A stretch of DNA of 64,000 nt from Spirosoma aureum (GCF_011604685.1 NZ_CP050063.1:1076501-1140500), one strand, 5' to 3'; shown: positions 1 through 8,758, counted from the stretch's first letter. The notes: generated by a model from the sequence alone, not told the origin. Numbers and translations are program-made.

Positions 1-118
1 TCCGAAAAAGTGGATTGTAATACGTATTAAATAGATACTGAAGCGCCTTCTCATCATTTTGCCTGAGGGCTTGAAGAATCAGAGCATCTACATATTGACC
101 ATTTTCTGCATTATTCAT
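1..118 (-). CDS. ECF-type sigma-70 factor, N-terminal fragment (cut by window edge)
   Basis: Reading leftward from the ATG whose first base is 118, 39 complete codons stay open to the window edge. The peptide starts MNNAENGQYVDALILQALR and continues with QNDEKALQYLFNTYYNPLFR. The pattern (a few free residues, an acidic or Gln-rich helix, then a YLFxxYYxxLFR-like stretch) is the usual entry into region 2 of Bacteroidota ECF sigma factors, which recruit RNA polymerase to regulon promoters. The rest of the gene lies outside the window, so regions 2.4 and 4 cannot be checked. No partner gene is visible, because the upstream side holds only non-coding DNA and a tRNA. Confidence 0.7.
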   Translation of the reverse strand, partial: MNNAENGQYVDALILQALRQNDEKALQYLFNTYYNPLFR

Positions 119-530
119 GGATAAAATAAGAATAATGTAAAGTTGCCAATAAAGGTAGGCTTTTTAAGTCACATAACTTAAGATAAGGTGACTATATCGT
201 TCAGGAGATTTTACTAAATGATAAGAGCAGTCTTGTAAACTAGTGGAAATAACACAAATCAAATGCAGTATGACACGGTACTAAAACCCAGAAACCAATA
301 TAAATACGTATCTTGATCATTAGTTGCGAAATAGGTAAACAGCAATTTATTGGCAGCACTTCACCAATAACCTCATTCAAGCTCATCGGCTTTAACGAGT
401 CCTGGCTGCAGAATTAGTGGATAAGCTGTGCATCTTTATTGCCGAACAAAAGCCGTAAAGTGGAAACATTCTGAGTAATTGTTCCCAACAGAATAAAATC
501 TACCTATTACTTTAATACTGTAGATCATCT
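119..530. other. Intergenic stretch without a recognised gene
   Basis: About 410 bases of AT-rich DNA lie between the sigma-factor start and the tRNA terminator. I see no open frame with coding character, no strong hairpin and no clear TAnnTTTG element. It presumably holds the promoter of the leftward sigma gene. Confidence 0.5.
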
Positions 531-565
531 AAAAAGCCTTGCGAACCAGAGAGTTGCAAGGCTTT
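531..565 (-). terminator. Rho-independent terminator of tRNA-Arg
   Basis: A 10-bp perfect stem (AAAGCCTTGC, 533-542, with GCAAGGCTTT, 556-565) is followed in the leftward direction by a run of T. It lies 17 nt beyond the 3' end of the tRNA, in the same orientation. Confidence 0.8.
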
Positions 566-581
566 GAAATTGTACTATCTG

Positions 582-653
582 TGCTCCCGAAGGGATTCGA
601 ACCCCTATCGTCGGTACCGGAAACCGAAATTCTATCCATTGAACTACGGAAGC
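582..653 (-). tRNA. tRNA-Arg (anticodon CCG)
   Basis: The reverse strand folds into a full cloverleaf: acceptor GCTTCCG with CGGGAGC, D-stem GTTC with GAAT, anticodon stem TCGGT with ACCGA around loop TTCCGGT (anticodon CCG), and T-arm AGGGG-TTCGAAT-CCCTT, ending in discriminator A. CCA is not encoded. The anticodon reads CGG arginine codons. The gene stands alone, with a promoter-like element 23 nt upstream and a terminator hairpin downstream, so it is probably a single-tRNA transcription unit. Confidence 0.95.
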
Positions 654-675
654 AGGATTTCCCTATTTGGGAGTG

Positions 676-707
676 CAAATATACTAGCTTTTGCGCTAAA
701 AACGCAA
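676..707 (-). promoter_or_regulatory. Bacteroidota-type promoter of tRNA-Arg
   Basis: The reverse strand shows TATATTTG (676-683), an exact match to the Bacteroidota -7 consensus TAnnTTTG, with a TTG (705-707) about 21 nt further upstream as a -33 candidate. It is 23 nt from the tRNA 5' end. The core AGTATATTTGCA recurs exactly at 18315-18326. Confidence 0.6.
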
Positions 708-828
708 GTGGATGCCTAAGATGATTTAACCGGAGAACGATTAAGCCCATATGCAACCTGACTTTCTTCGCTGTCGATTAGGTAATTTTTTGCGCAACGA
801 GCTATAAATGAGTGCATAGTAGTTAGGG

Positions 829-1980
829 CTAGGTTTTCTCTTCGATCTCACCAATCTTTTTAGCCCGTTTAGGCAAATGTTCCGCCAATTGCTGAAAGTT
901 CTTGATAGGAGGGCGAGGTTTTTCGGCTTCACCGATCAGGAAGCCATAAGGATTTAGCGATTCGACCGCATCAAAAATAACTTTTAAAATGGCCGTCATC
1001 GGTAAAGCCAGAACCAAGCCGGGAAACCCCCACACATTTTCCCACAAAATGAGCACAATAATGGCTGCCAATGGATTGATACTTACTTTCGAACCGACGA
1101 TGTAAGGTGTAATAAAATTGCCTTCCAGAGTTTGGACAAATAGAAACACACCTATCACCCCCAGTGCTTTCAGAGGATTATCTTCCGTAACGAGCGCATA
1201 AGCTGCTGGTAGAAGCGAGCCTAGTGAAATGCCAAAATAAGGAATGAGCACTAAACAGGCTCCGAAGAAGCCAAAGAAAATAGCGTAGTCAATGCCCAGA
1301 ATAAGCAATCCCACCGTCATTAATGTGCCAATGATCAGAATGACAAGAACTAATCCGGCAAGGTAGTCTTTCACTACATTATAAATGCCACTTAGAACCG
1401 AATCGATCTTCGACCGTCGTGTACCATGAAATACCCTGTAGAAAAACGACCGGAAAAAGTCGCGGTAGAGCAAAAAGAAGAAAATGAATAATAGTACCAG
1501 AAAAACATCCGTCAATGTACTGGTTGTGGCTAAAAGTGTACTGGTCAGAATGGTGCCACCTTCAGACAGGGCTTGGTTCAGATACTTGCGAACTTCATTG
1601 ACTTGCCGCTGACGATCGATGTTCAGGCGTTCATCGGCATAGGTTTGAAGTTGTGCCAGATACTCATTGCCCCGCTTAATTAATTGGGGTATTACTTCCG
1701 CAAAACTGCTGATCTGCATAGAGACAGCGTAAAGAATACCGACAATAACGGCCAGTGTCAGGATTAAACACAACGCAATGGCCAGGATGCGTGGCACCCG
1801 CCAATTTTCGAGCCGTTGTGCTAATGGGAAGAGAAGAACAGAGAAGAGAATTGCGAAGACCAGTGGAATCAGTAATCCCTGTAGAGCATGCAATCCGTAA
1901 ATAATGATAACTAATGACAGTAATACGCAGGCAATTTTAGCGTATGAGGGGAGCTTAACCTCCCGTGCGCGAGTATCCAT
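829..1980 (-). CDS. AI-2E family transporter (YdiK/PerM-like permease)
   Basis: This 383-residue polytopic membrane protein has hydrophobic segments spread along most of its length: a pair near residues 15-60, one near 65-90, several around 155-310, and a last one near 305-340. Paired N-terminal helices, a soluble stretch of about 60 residues (100-150) and a helix-rich C-terminal half with glycine/proline turns are typical of the AI-2E exporter family (UPF0118/PerM). Members export autoinducer-2 or small ions, and most are uncharacterised. The C-terminal tail (EAEKPRPP onward) is hydrophilic and lysine-rich. It begins with ATG, is monocistronic, and is divergent from the response regulator at 2267. 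The family call is good; the substrate is unknown. Confidence 0.85.
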   Translation of the reverse strand: MDTRAREVKLPSYAKIACVLLSLVIIIYGLHALQGLLIPLVFAILFSVLLFPLAQRLENWRVPRILAIALCLILTLAVIVGILYAVSMQISSFAEVIPQLIKRGNEYLAQLQTYADERLNIDRQRQVNEVRKYLNQALSEGGTILTSTLLATTSTLTDVFLVLLFIFFFLLYRDFFRSFFYRVFHGTRRSKIDSVLSGIYNVVKDYLAGLVLVILIIGTLMTVGLLILGIDYAIFFGFFGACLVLIPYFGISLGSLLPAAYALVTEDNPLKALGVIGVFLFVQTLEGNFITPYIVGSKVSINPLAAIIVLILWENVWGFPGLVLALPMTAILKVIFDAVESLNPYGFLIGEAEKPRPPIKNFQQLAEHLPKRAKKIGEIEEKT

Positions 1981-2266
1981 GATGCTGCATAAACGCTATT
2001 TAGAGACTAATCGTTATTTTCTTTTTGTGATTCGATAGATTAATGAGGAGCTAACTGATTTTCAACGGCTTTGTTTCTTAAGTGGCATAGCGTAACGCAG
2101 AAGGCTAATCGACTAGAAGTCAGTTAGTAGGTAAGCGCAAAAAAGTTTGTTGGCTTGTTAAATTATTGTTAAGTATGTGTTCCTTAGGCGTAACGTTGTG
2201 GATAAGCCACGTAACTTCGGGGCAGCCTAAGCTAAAAATAGGCTTTTCTCACCAACTCTGCTTCAC

Positions 2267-2974
2267 ATGAGTGCTGCTAAAGCTGCTCAACCGCTGCATC
2301 GCATCTTAGTCGTAGACGACGACGCTGACATTGTCGAGATGCTCGAATACAATCTCGCCAAAGAAGGTTATGATGTCCGTACGGCAACTGACGGACGTAA
2401 AGCCGTCGAAATTGCACGGTCTTATTTACCCGAGCTGGTTATGCTCGATATTATGATGCCGCATTTAGACGGCATCGAGGCTGGTCGACAATTGCGTGAC
2501 ATTCCGGAGTTACGCCAGACCTACATTCTTTATCTGACAGCCCGCTCAGAGGAATATTCCGAGGTGGCCGCTTTTGATGTAGGAGCCGACGATTATATCA
2601 CCAAGCCCATCAAACCACGCGCCTTGATGAGCCGGGTAAATGCTCTTTTCCGCCGGGAAGCGCAGAAAGCTGATCCAGGCGAACAGATCAATATTGCCGA
2701 ATTGACGATTAATCGCAAAAATTATTCGGTCACTCAGGACGATAAGTCGGTGATTCTTCCAAAAAAAGAATTTGAATTACTGTTTTTTCTGGCACAGCAC
2801 CCTAATAAGGTGTTCAGTCGCGAAGAACTTCTTCAAAAAATCTGGGGTGCAGATATCTATGTCCTCGAACGTACGGTAGACGTTCATATTCGTAAACTCC
2901 GCGAGAAAATCGGGGATACACATATCCGAACCCTCAAAGGGGTAGGGTATATGTTTACAGACCAACCCGAATAA
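2267..2974 (+). CDS. OmpR/PhoB-family response regulator
   Basis: This 235-residue regulator has a receiver domain (about 10-130) with the acidic pair in VVDDDAD, the phospho-acceptor Asp in MLDIMMP, the Thr of LTARS and the Lys of TKPIKP. A winged-helix DNA-binding domain follows (about 145-230) with the recognition-helix region ERTVDVHIRKLREKIG. Upon phosphorylation it should dimerise and bind direct repeats at target promoters. It is followed after 96 nt by a histidine kinase in the same direction, the layout of PhoB-PhoR pairs. A 12-bp hairpin lies between them. No phosphate-transport genes are near, so calling it PhoB itself would be a guess. Confidence 0.92.
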   Translation: MSAAKAAQPLHRILVVDDDADIVEMLEYNLAKEGYDVRTATDGRKAVEIARSYLPELVMLDIMMPHLDGIEAGRQLRDIPELRQTYILYLTARSEEYSEVAAFDVGADDYITKPIKPRALMSRVNALFRREAQKADPGEQINIAELTINRKNYSVTQDDKSVILPKKEFELLFFLAQHPNKVFSREELLQKIWGADIYVLERTVDVHIRKLREKIGDTHIRTLKGVGYMFTDQPE

Positions 2975-3018
2975 GCGAATGAGTGAATTAGTGAATGGGC
3001 GAATCTGTTTATTGAACA

Positions 3019-3051
3019 GTGTCTGCATGAATAAGAAACTCATGCAGACAC
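3019..3051 (+). terminator. Intercistronic hairpin between response regulator and kinase
   Basis: Perfect 12-bp stem GTGTCTGCATGA (3019-3030) with TCATGCAGACAC (3040-3051) and a 9-nt loop. No T-run follows, and the kinase starts 19 nt later. It fits an attenuator, a processing site or an mRNA-stability element better than a full terminator. Confidence 0.5.
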
Positions 3052-3070
3052 TTATTCACTTATTCGTCTA

Positions 3071-4105
3071 ATGTCCCTAAGTCCCCGATTTATTGCCCTG
3101 TTGCTGGCGTCGTTAATTTCGGCGCTGACGCTGGCGTTTTTGACATTTGTAGAAGGCGTAACCAACAACATGCTGTTTGTGGTTGGTGTATCGTCGTTTG
3201 TCATCTCGTTTTTTCTAGTGTTATACGCGATTGAACTGCTGGTATTCCGGGAGGTCAATAAGATGTACAAAACGATCCACAAACTTAAGATCCGCGATTT
3301 TACGATCTCCCGTAAAACAATAATCAAGAACACCAATCCTTTCAAAAAGCTCAACGACGAAATTTTTGTCTATGTCGCTAAAAAACAGAAAGAGATTGAT
3401 GAGCTAAAGCGTCTGGAGCAATTTCGGCGCGAATTTCTGGCCGATGTTTCGCACGAATTAAAAACGCCCATTTTTGCTGCTCAGGGCTTCATTCATACGC
3501 TGATCGACGGAGCGGTAGACGATGAACATGTTCGGGATAAGTTTCTGTCGAAAGCCGCCAAAAGCCTGGATGGACTCGATGCGCTGGTTAAAGATTTAGT
3601 CGCGCTCTCGCAGTTGGAAACCGGCGAAGTGAAAATGAGTTTCGAGCGGATTGATATTGCTCACGTGACTCAGGAGGTGTTTGAACAACTGGAGAAAATT
3701 GCACAGGCGAAACGGGCGTCTCTTAAGATGCGTCTCGACCGGCCTGGCCCGGTTTGGGTCAAGGCCGATATGCAACGCATTACCCAGGTCATGACCAACC
3801 TGATTGAAAACGCGATAAAATATGGTAATGAAAACGGCAAGGTTATCGTCAGCCTGGAAGAAGATAAGAAACACACGCTGATTTCAATTCGCGACGATGG
3901 CCCCGGTATTCCGCCCGAACATTTAAGCCGGATTTTTGAACGATTCTACCGGGTCGAAAAAAGCCGCTCCAAAGATCGGGGCGGCACGGGTTTGGGATTG
4001 GCAATCGTCAAGCATATTCTGAATGCCCACAAAGCCAAGATTACGGTGATGAGCAAACTGGAAAGAGGCACGACATTTCGGTTTAAGTTAGAACGAATGG
4101 AATAG
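3071..4105 (+). CDS. PhoR-like sensor histidine kinase
   Basis: This 344-residue kinase has two N-terminal membrane helices (about 7-28 and 36-58) with almost no periplasmic loop, then a helical linker and an orthodox HisKA/HATPase core. The phospho-accepting His lies in DVSHELKTPIF (about residue 130). The N box is NLIENAIKYG, the G1 box is DDGPGIP, the F box is ERFYRVEKSRS and the G2 box is GGTGLGLAIV. No HAMP or PAS domain is evident, and the lack of an external loop argues for membrane-internal or partner-mediated sensing. It partners with the response regulator directly upstream. Confidence 0.92.
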   Translation: MSLSPRFIALLLASLISALTLAFLTFVEGVTNNMLFVVGVSSFVISFFLVLYAIELLVFREVNKMYKTIHKLKIRDFTISRKTIIKNTNPFKKLNDEIFVYVAKKQKEIDELKRLEQFRREFLADVSHELKTPIFAAQGFIHTLIDGAVDDEHVRDKFLSKAAKSLDGLDALVKDLVALSQLETGEVKMSFERIDIAHVTQEVFEQLEKIAQAKRASLKMRLDRPGPVWVKADMQRITQVMTNLIENAIKYGNENGKVIVSLEEDKKHTLISIRDDGPGIPPEHLSRIFERFYRVEKSRSKDRGGTGLGLAIVKHILNAHKAKITVMSKLERGTTFRFKLERME

Positions 4106-4134
4106 CTGAGGCATGATTATCCCTTCGAGTTCGC

Positions 4135-5400
4135 TTAAATCAGTCGTTTTAAGGCAAAATTGGCGACGAAAATCTGACCGTTGCGTCTGACCAGCACCGA
4201 CACTTCTTTTCCTTCTCCTTTTTGGAGTATTTTGTAAATATCGCTGATCGTCAGTTCGCTAACTGAGCTATTGTTAACAAACAAAACTTCATCACCTTCC
4301 TCAATTCCAGCCAAAGCAGCCGGTGAGCCTTCAATGATCTTGCCTACGTAATAGTTACGGAATCGCTCGCCTTTAGCGCGGAGTTCTAATCCACTCATGT
4401 CGTGCTCAAACGATTCACGCATTAAACGTTTGATTGGCTTCATGACAATGTAGCGATCCGGATAATTGAACGTGACGTTAAACCGACGTAATAACTCGCA
4501 GCCAACATTTCCCTGACGTTCGGGCATATCGACGAGTTTCATGCCAAAAGCGGCACTGTCAGGAAACGACGCCAGAATATTATCCAGCTCATAACGCCCA
4601 AATTTTACTTTCTGAATTCGGCCCATACTGCCGTTAATAACACCATTTAAGCCGCGGCCCAATTGAGCCCGAACAACTTTTGCCGGCAATGGCATAGCTG
4701 ACGTGCTTCTCGAACGATCGAGCAGGAGCGCATGACCAGCACCCGTATCTAAAACTACCCGAAGCGGCATTGATTTATCGCCGTCGAAAACAGCCAGCGC
4801 ATCGGTATAGGCTTTGGTATCCTGAATGGTGATCGGATATCGATCACCTTTTCGTTTTTTATACCGGTACTTTTTCGGCTGCATGATCATAAGCTCCCGG
4901 CGCTGGAAATCAACGTTTACCACGAAATTGGCAAAGAGCTCATAACCAAAAATGCCATGAACCGGGGTTCCGACATATTCCGATAGCTTTAAAATATCTT
5001 CGTCCAGAATAACAAGGTTATGGTGCGAAGCACGCATACCACCCATACTCAGGTTCGTATTGATCGCGATAGAAGCCGTTAAGTTGCCGCCTTCTCCCGC
5101 GCCGGTCAGCTTCACTTTGCGTGAGAGTGTGAGCGGCTGTTTGCGGAAAATGCTGGGGTCAGTAATGATTGTATTACCAACTCCCGTATCTAAAATAAAT
5201 TGCAGCGTATCGGAATCATTGATCTGGACGGGTACAATGATGAGATTTGAATGCAGCTGGAAAGGAATTCGGGTCCATGAACGATTACCGGCGATATAAA
5301 AGCCGTAGCGGTCCCGATCTGGAGTATGCTTATGGTGATCATCACCCCAAGCCACCAGACCGGTGCAAAGCATGCAGATTATCAGGATCACCGCTTTCAT
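4135..5400 (-). CDS. Retropepsin-like aspartyl protease with C-terminal PDZ domain
   Basis: This 421-residue protein has an N-terminal signal peptide (MKAVILIICMLCTGLVAWG). Two aspartyl-protease lobes each carry a catalytic motif: ILDTGVGNT near residue 69 and VLDTGAGHA near residue 217. Hydrophobic-hydrophobic-Gly signatures follow in each lobe (GIFGYELF and GNVGCELL). A PDZ domain lies near residues 335-405 (GSPAALAGIEEGDEVLFVN). The architecture is common in Bacteroidota and is predicted to be periplasmic or surface-exposed, but substrates are unknown. The gene is convergent with the kinase (29 nt between stops) and divergent from tpiA. Confidence 0.85.
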   Translation of the reverse strand: MKAVILIICMLCTGLVAWGDDHHKHTPDRDRYGFYIAGNRSWTRIPFQLHSNLIIVPVQINDSDTLQFILDTGVGNTIITDPSIFRKQPLTLSRKVKLTGAGEGGNLTASIAINTNLSMGGMRASHHNLVILDEDILKLSEYVGTPVHGIFGYELFANFVVNVDFQRRELMIMQPKKYRYKKRKGDRYPITIQDTKAYTDALAVFDGDKSMPLRVVLDTGAGHALLLDRSRSTSAMPLPAKVVRAQLGRGLNGVINGSMGRIQKVKFGRYELDNILASFPDSAAFGMKLVDMPERQGNVGCELLRRFNVTFNYPDRYIVMKPIKRLMRESFEHDMSGLELRAKGERFRNYYVGKIIEGSPAALAGIEEGDEVLFVNNSSVSELTISDIYKILQKGEGKEVSVLVRRNGQIFVANFALKRLI

Positions 5401-5639
5401 GTAAATGTGTTTATGGCATTGAAATTACGTATTTTTTACTTGAATAACACAAAAAATAGATGACTGGTTTACTGAGTTAACAAACGGTCAACGGAGTATC
5501 TGGCCAACTGCGTAAAATTTAGCGCTGGGCCGGGTGGAGTGTTCGGCTGAAAACCCCTAATTTCGCCCGTAATTGATGAACATGAGTCCTGTTCGTTTAA
5601 TTCGTATCAGTTGATTATTAGCACATTATTCCCTCTATT

Positions 5640-6404
5640 ATGCGTAAAAAGATAGTTGCCGGTAACTGGAAAATGAACAAAACCTTCGAGGAAGCAAAAG
5701 CCCTGCTGTCGGAGGTTGTCAATATGATTAGTGATGAAGTTACGGGCGATGTCGAGGTGGTGCTTTGCCCGCCTGCGTTGTACCTGGCCGCATCGCGTCA
5801 GTATATCACGTCGGGCGGTAAGGTTTCACTGGGTGCACAAAATTGCCATGAGAAGGCATCGGGTGCCTACACGGGCGAAATTTCCGCCCCAATGCTCCAG
5901 TCGATCGGTGTTGACTATGTTATTCTGGGCCATAGCGAACGCCGGCAGTATTTTGGCGAAACCAATGCACTCCTGGCAGAAAAAGTAAACATCGTTCTCG
6001 AAAACGGGCTGACACCAATCTTTTGCTGCGGTGAGTCACGCGATCTGCGTGAAAATGGGGATTATATTGGTTTCGTTAAAGATCAGGTCACTGAAAGCCT
6101 TTTTCACCTGTCGGCTGAATCTTTTGCTAAAATCGTCATTGCCTACGAACCCATCTGGGCCATTGGTACTGGTTTAACGGCTTCGTCGGCGCAGGCGCAG
6201 GACATGCACTTTGAGCTTCGTCAGCACATTGCCAGCCAATATGGGGATGCTATCGCTCAGGACATCACGATCCTTTATGGTGGTAGCGCTAATGAGAAAA
6301 ATGCTGCCGAACTCTTCGCACAACCCGACGTTGATGGAGGCCTCATTGGTGGAGCCTCGCTCAAGTCGCGGGAGTTTCTGACCGTTGTTAAGGCGCGTCA
6401 GTAA
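5640..6404 (+). CDS. tpiA: Triosephosphate isomerase
   Basis: This 254-residue cytoplasmic enzyme interconverts dihydroxyacetone phosphate and glyceraldehyde 3-phosphate in glycolysis and gluconeogenesis. The substrate-binding Asn and Lys lie in AGNWKMN (residues 7-13), the electrophilic His in GHSERR (about 99-104), the catalytic Glu in AYEPIWAIGTG (about 171-181, including mobile loop 6) and the phosphate-binding loop in YGGSANEKN and GGLIGGASL. Length and motifs match the family. It is monocistronic and followed by a hairpin terminator. Confidence 0.98.
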   Translation: MRKKIVAGNWKMNKTFEEAKALLSEVVNMISDEVTGDVEVVLCPPALYLAASRQYITSGGKVSLGAQNCHEKASGAYTGEISAPMLQSIGVDYVILGHSERRQYFGETNALLAEKVNIVLENGLTPIFCCGESRDLRENGDYIGFVKDQVTESLFHLSAESFAKIVIAYEPIWAIGTGLTASSAQAQDMHFELRQHIASQYGDAIAQDITILYGGSANEKNAAELFAQPDVDGGLIGGASLKSREFLTVVKARQ

Positions 6405-6430
6405 TTAATTGCGCCAACCTGTTTTCCTGC

Positions 6431-6482
6431 GGGCCAGAGAACATAGAGGAGCAATGGGCTAAACCTATGTATGCTCTGGCCC
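6431..6482 (+). terminator. Hairpin terminator after tpiA
   Basis: GGGCCAGAG (6431-6439) pairs with CTCTGGCCC (6474-6482), and ACATAG (6441-6446) pairs internally with CTATGT (6465-6470). It begins 26 nt after the tpiA stop. No T-run follows. Confidence 0.55.
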
Positions 6483-6560
6483 TGACGGGAAATTGGTTCA
6501 TAACCTGGCCAAGCCAATCTAAAAAACACCAGGAATCGTATCGAGTCTGACCTGATCAGT

Positions 6561-7079
6561 ATGACAGCAGCCTATTTTGTCCGGGCATTTACTATGCAAC
6601 CCCATCCTGAGGGTGGCTACTTTGCCGAAACCTATCGCTCATCGGAAACGATTCCACAGTCGGCTTTACCCGATCGATTCACGGGTTCACGTACGTTCGG
6701 GACCGCGATTTATTTCCTGCTGGAAAGCCACCATGTTTCGGCGCTTCATCGAATTCAGGCTGACGAAATATGGCATTTCTACGCGGGCGGACCACTGGAA
6801 GTGTTCGTGATTTCGCCAGCCGGCGAACTGAACGTCATACGACTAGGCAGTAATATCGATCAGGGTGATGTGTTTCAGGCTGTTGTGCCTGCCGGCTGCT
6901 GGTTTGGCTCAAAACCGGCTGATGGAAGTGCTTTTTCGCTGGTTGGCTGCACTGTTGCACCCGGTTTCGACTTTGCTGACTTTGAAATGGCCGAACAGGA
7001 TACATTACTTCAGGCCTATCCTCAACACCGGGAGGTGATCGAGAAATTATCTAAACCGCCTGGGCCACAGGCGGTTTAG
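6561..7079 (+). CDS. DUF985 family cupin protein
   Basis: This 172-residue protein opens with the family signature PHPEGGYFAETYRS (about 14-27), followed by FGTAIYFLLE, the cupin core HRIQADEIWHFYAGGP and PAGCWFGSKP. These correspond to the beta-barrel and putative metal site of the DUF985 (cupin_5) family, whose reaction is unknown. It is short and cytoplasmic, with no signal peptide. The last codons and the TAG stop lie inside a terminator hairpin shared with the convergent gene at 7081. Confidence 0.85.
   Translation: MTAAYFVRAFTMQPHPEGGYFAETYRSSETIPQSALPDRFTGSRTFGTAIYFLLESHHVSALHRIQADEIWHFYAGGPLEVFVISPAGELNVIRLGSNIDQGDVFQAVVPAGCWFGSKPADGSAFSLVGCTVAPGFDFADFEMAEQDTLLQAYPQHREVIEKLSKPPGPQAV
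7051..7079. terminator. Bidirectional terminator overlapping the stop codon of the cupin gene
   Basis: A 12-bp perfect stem CTAAACCGCCTG (7051-7062) with CAGGCGGTTTAG (7068-7079) and a 5-nt loop. The stop codon of the rightward gene (7077-7079) is within the right arm. The stop of the leftward gene begins 1 nt beyond, so the hairpin can serve both transcripts. Confidence 0.7.
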
Positions 7080-7080
7080 A

Positions 7081-8136
7081 TTACCTGAAATTTACATTAC
7101 CAAACTTCGATACAACCCGGACTTTAGTGCCGGAGCCGCTACCAATTTTGCCAATGTACTGTTTGGTCAATCGTGGGCCAGAATGCCCGTTTTTATCTTC
7201 GGGTTGGCTCGTAAAGTGCATTGACTGCCCTGATGAATAGTTAAAATTTCCATAGCTGACAGTCACGTCGAAGTCACAGTTGTTCCCGCTTTCCATGGGG
7301 AGCGCAACAGAGGAATAATTGGCCTGAATATCGACATTGTCGACCGTCTTCGGCAGCTGATCGATCCGGAATCCACCCGAAAAATCAAGCTTAATCCGTC
7401 CCGATTCGCGCAGAGTTCCAATCTTGGCGCCTGAGTAATTGATATCGGCGTCGAGCTTGCCAACATTACCAATCGTCATTTTACCAAATTTATTATTCAG
7501 CGTCAGAACGTTTACCCGATCCAGATCAAGGCTTGCATAAGCGATGTCCAGTTTACCCTCGTCGAGATTACGGATATCGGCTTTGCCATAGGCCACATCA
7601 ATATCGTTCTGACGACCAGTAAGTTCATCGGCACTGAAGTTGCCATAACGGCAGTGAACAGAGAGTGGTGCATGAAACGAAGGTATGCTCGTATTGCCAA
7701 ACTTGTTCCGAATTGTCAGAGCGTTTTGCTTGGGCATCATTACCTCGTAATTGATCTTTACAAAGTTCCGTTCACCGTTGCTTTTCCAGCTATTCATGCT
7801 CCAGTTCGACAGACTATTCTGGCTAAAATTCGTCCGAATCAGGATCTGGTTGCCATTCCGTTTTTCTTCAATAGAGACGGCGTCTAAAAACCGTTGTACT
7901 CGTTCATCAGAATCTGAATTGGCTACGATGGTAATCTGAACGCGGATTTCACTTTTATCCCACAGTCCAACTGATATCTGGCCAAATTGATTGTCAACGA
8001 CCAGGTTATCTTTAGCGTCGACATCGAACAGCTTGATAATGGTTTTCTTTCGTTCAATCGCGCCGGTTTCAATCGGATCCTCTGCCCACGTCAATAAAGG
8101 GCATAGGACAAGCAGCAGGCTATACAGGGTTTTCAT
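7081..8136 (-). CDS. Secreted adhesin-like beta-repeat protein (DUF4097-like), last gene of sigma operon
   Basis: From the preferred ATG at 8136 the product has a clean signal peptide (MKTLYSLLLVLCPLLTWA). A longer frame starts at 8178 but would add residues in front of it. The mature part is built of repeated short beta motifs such as VDNQFGQISVGLW, IRNKFGNTSIPSF, LNNKFGKMTIGNV and VVSKFGNVNFR: an [NS]xFGxxx unit recurring about every 20-40 residues. This resembles the beta-helical DUF4097/adhesin-type proteins often encoded with ECF sigma/anti-sigma pairs in Bacteroidota. It overlaps the upstream anti-sigma gene by 17 nt. It is probably periplasmic or outer-membrane associated and a target or effector of the sigma system; its role is unknown. 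Confidence 0.75.
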   Translation of the reverse strand: MKTLYSLLLVLCPLLTWAEDPIETGAIERKKTIIKLFDVDAKDNLVVDNQFGQISVGLWDKSEIRVQITIVANSDSDERVQRFLDAVSIEEKRNGNQILIRTNFSQNSLSNWSMNSWKSNGERNFVKINYEVMMPKQNALTIRNKFGNTSIPSFHAPLSVHCRYGNFSADELTGRQNDIDVAYGKADIRNLDEGKLDIAYASLDLDRVNVLTLNNKFGKMTIGNVGKLDADINYSGAKIGTLRESGRIKLDFSGGFRIDQLPKTVDNVDIQANYSSVALPMESGNNCDFDVTVSYGNFNYSSGQSMHFTSQPEDKNGHSGPRLTKQYIGKIGSGSGTKVRVVSKFGNVNFR

Positions 8137-8746
8137 TAGTTTGCTGTTTAATACGCTTAATAACGCGCAACTGTTCATTGAGCAGGTTGATTTGAAGTTG
8201 CAGGTTTTGAATCATTGCTTCTATCAGCATTTCCTGATTCGGATTTTTAGGCAAATCGGCTTTCAGGGATTGATATGAATTTTCGAGCCGATTCAGATCC
8301 GTTGCAAATTCCTGATAGAGACTGGGATTATCTTCGGTCATGTGTTTCAGTTCATCGCGTTTGACGTCAATCAGGCGGGTGTAGTGAACCACTTCTTTAG
8401 CATAGGTCGGTCCAACGGCTACCACCTCGGGCTGATGGGTAACGCCATACTGATAGTTCATGTATAGAAAGCTACCGGCCAGCAACAACACGGCAATGGA
8501 TGCTGCTACCCGCCAGTCCAAGCCAGGCCAGCCTATTTGCATGCTGCCAAACCGCGACGGATTTTTATGTATAGTCTGAAACGGTGATGTATTAGTTGGC
8601 CGAGTTTCACCCATGGTGGATCCGGTCGATTGCTGTTCAGGCAACCCGGCTTCTATTTTTCGCCACAAATCAAGCGGAGGTTCTTTGTCATCAAAGGCCT
8701 CACGGTTGTCGCGTACGAAGCGTTCTAAATTATCTTTTCTCATCAT
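8120..8746 (-). CDS. Putative anti-sigma factor (single-pass membrane protein)
   Basis: This 208-residue protein has a cytoplasmic N-terminus of about 85 residues beginning LERFVRDNREAFDDKEPPLDLWRKIE, a short motif typical of Bacteroidota anti-sigma proteins. One transmembrane helix follows (about 88-104, AASIAVLLLAGSFLYM), then a predominantly helical, coiled-coil-prone periplasmic domain. It starts 12 nt after the sigma gene stop and overlaps the next gene, so it is translationally coupled to both. No zinc-finger HxxxCxxC motif is seen. The role is inferred from position and topology. Confidence 0.75.
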   Translation of the reverse strand: MMRKDNLERFVRDNREAFDDKEPPLDLWRKIEAGLPEQQSTGSTMGETRPTNTSPFQTIHKNPSRFGSMQIGWPGLDWRVAASIAVLLLAGSFLYMNYQYGVTHQPEVVAVGPTYAKEVVHYTRLIDVKRDELKHMTEDNPSLYQEFATDLNRLENSYQSLKADLPKNPNQEMLIEAMIQNLQLQINLLNEQLRVIKRIKQQTNENPV

Positions 8747-8758
8747 TGGCTTTGTTGT

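Noticed and set aside
529..756. Leftward 75-codon frame across the tRNA-Arg
   Set aside because: It is the read-through of the tRNA gene, its promoter and terminator; the RNA fold explains the sequence.
2267..4105. Naming the two-component pair phoB/phoR
   Set aside because: The architecture fits, but no pst, phoU or phosphatase gene is nearby and the kinase lacks a PAS domain, so the specific symbol is not supported.
8137..8178. Upstream in-frame ATG of the FG-repeat secreted protein
   Set aside because: It would put 14 residues before a complete signal peptide and deepen the overlap with the anti-sigma gene; the ATG at 8136 is preferred.
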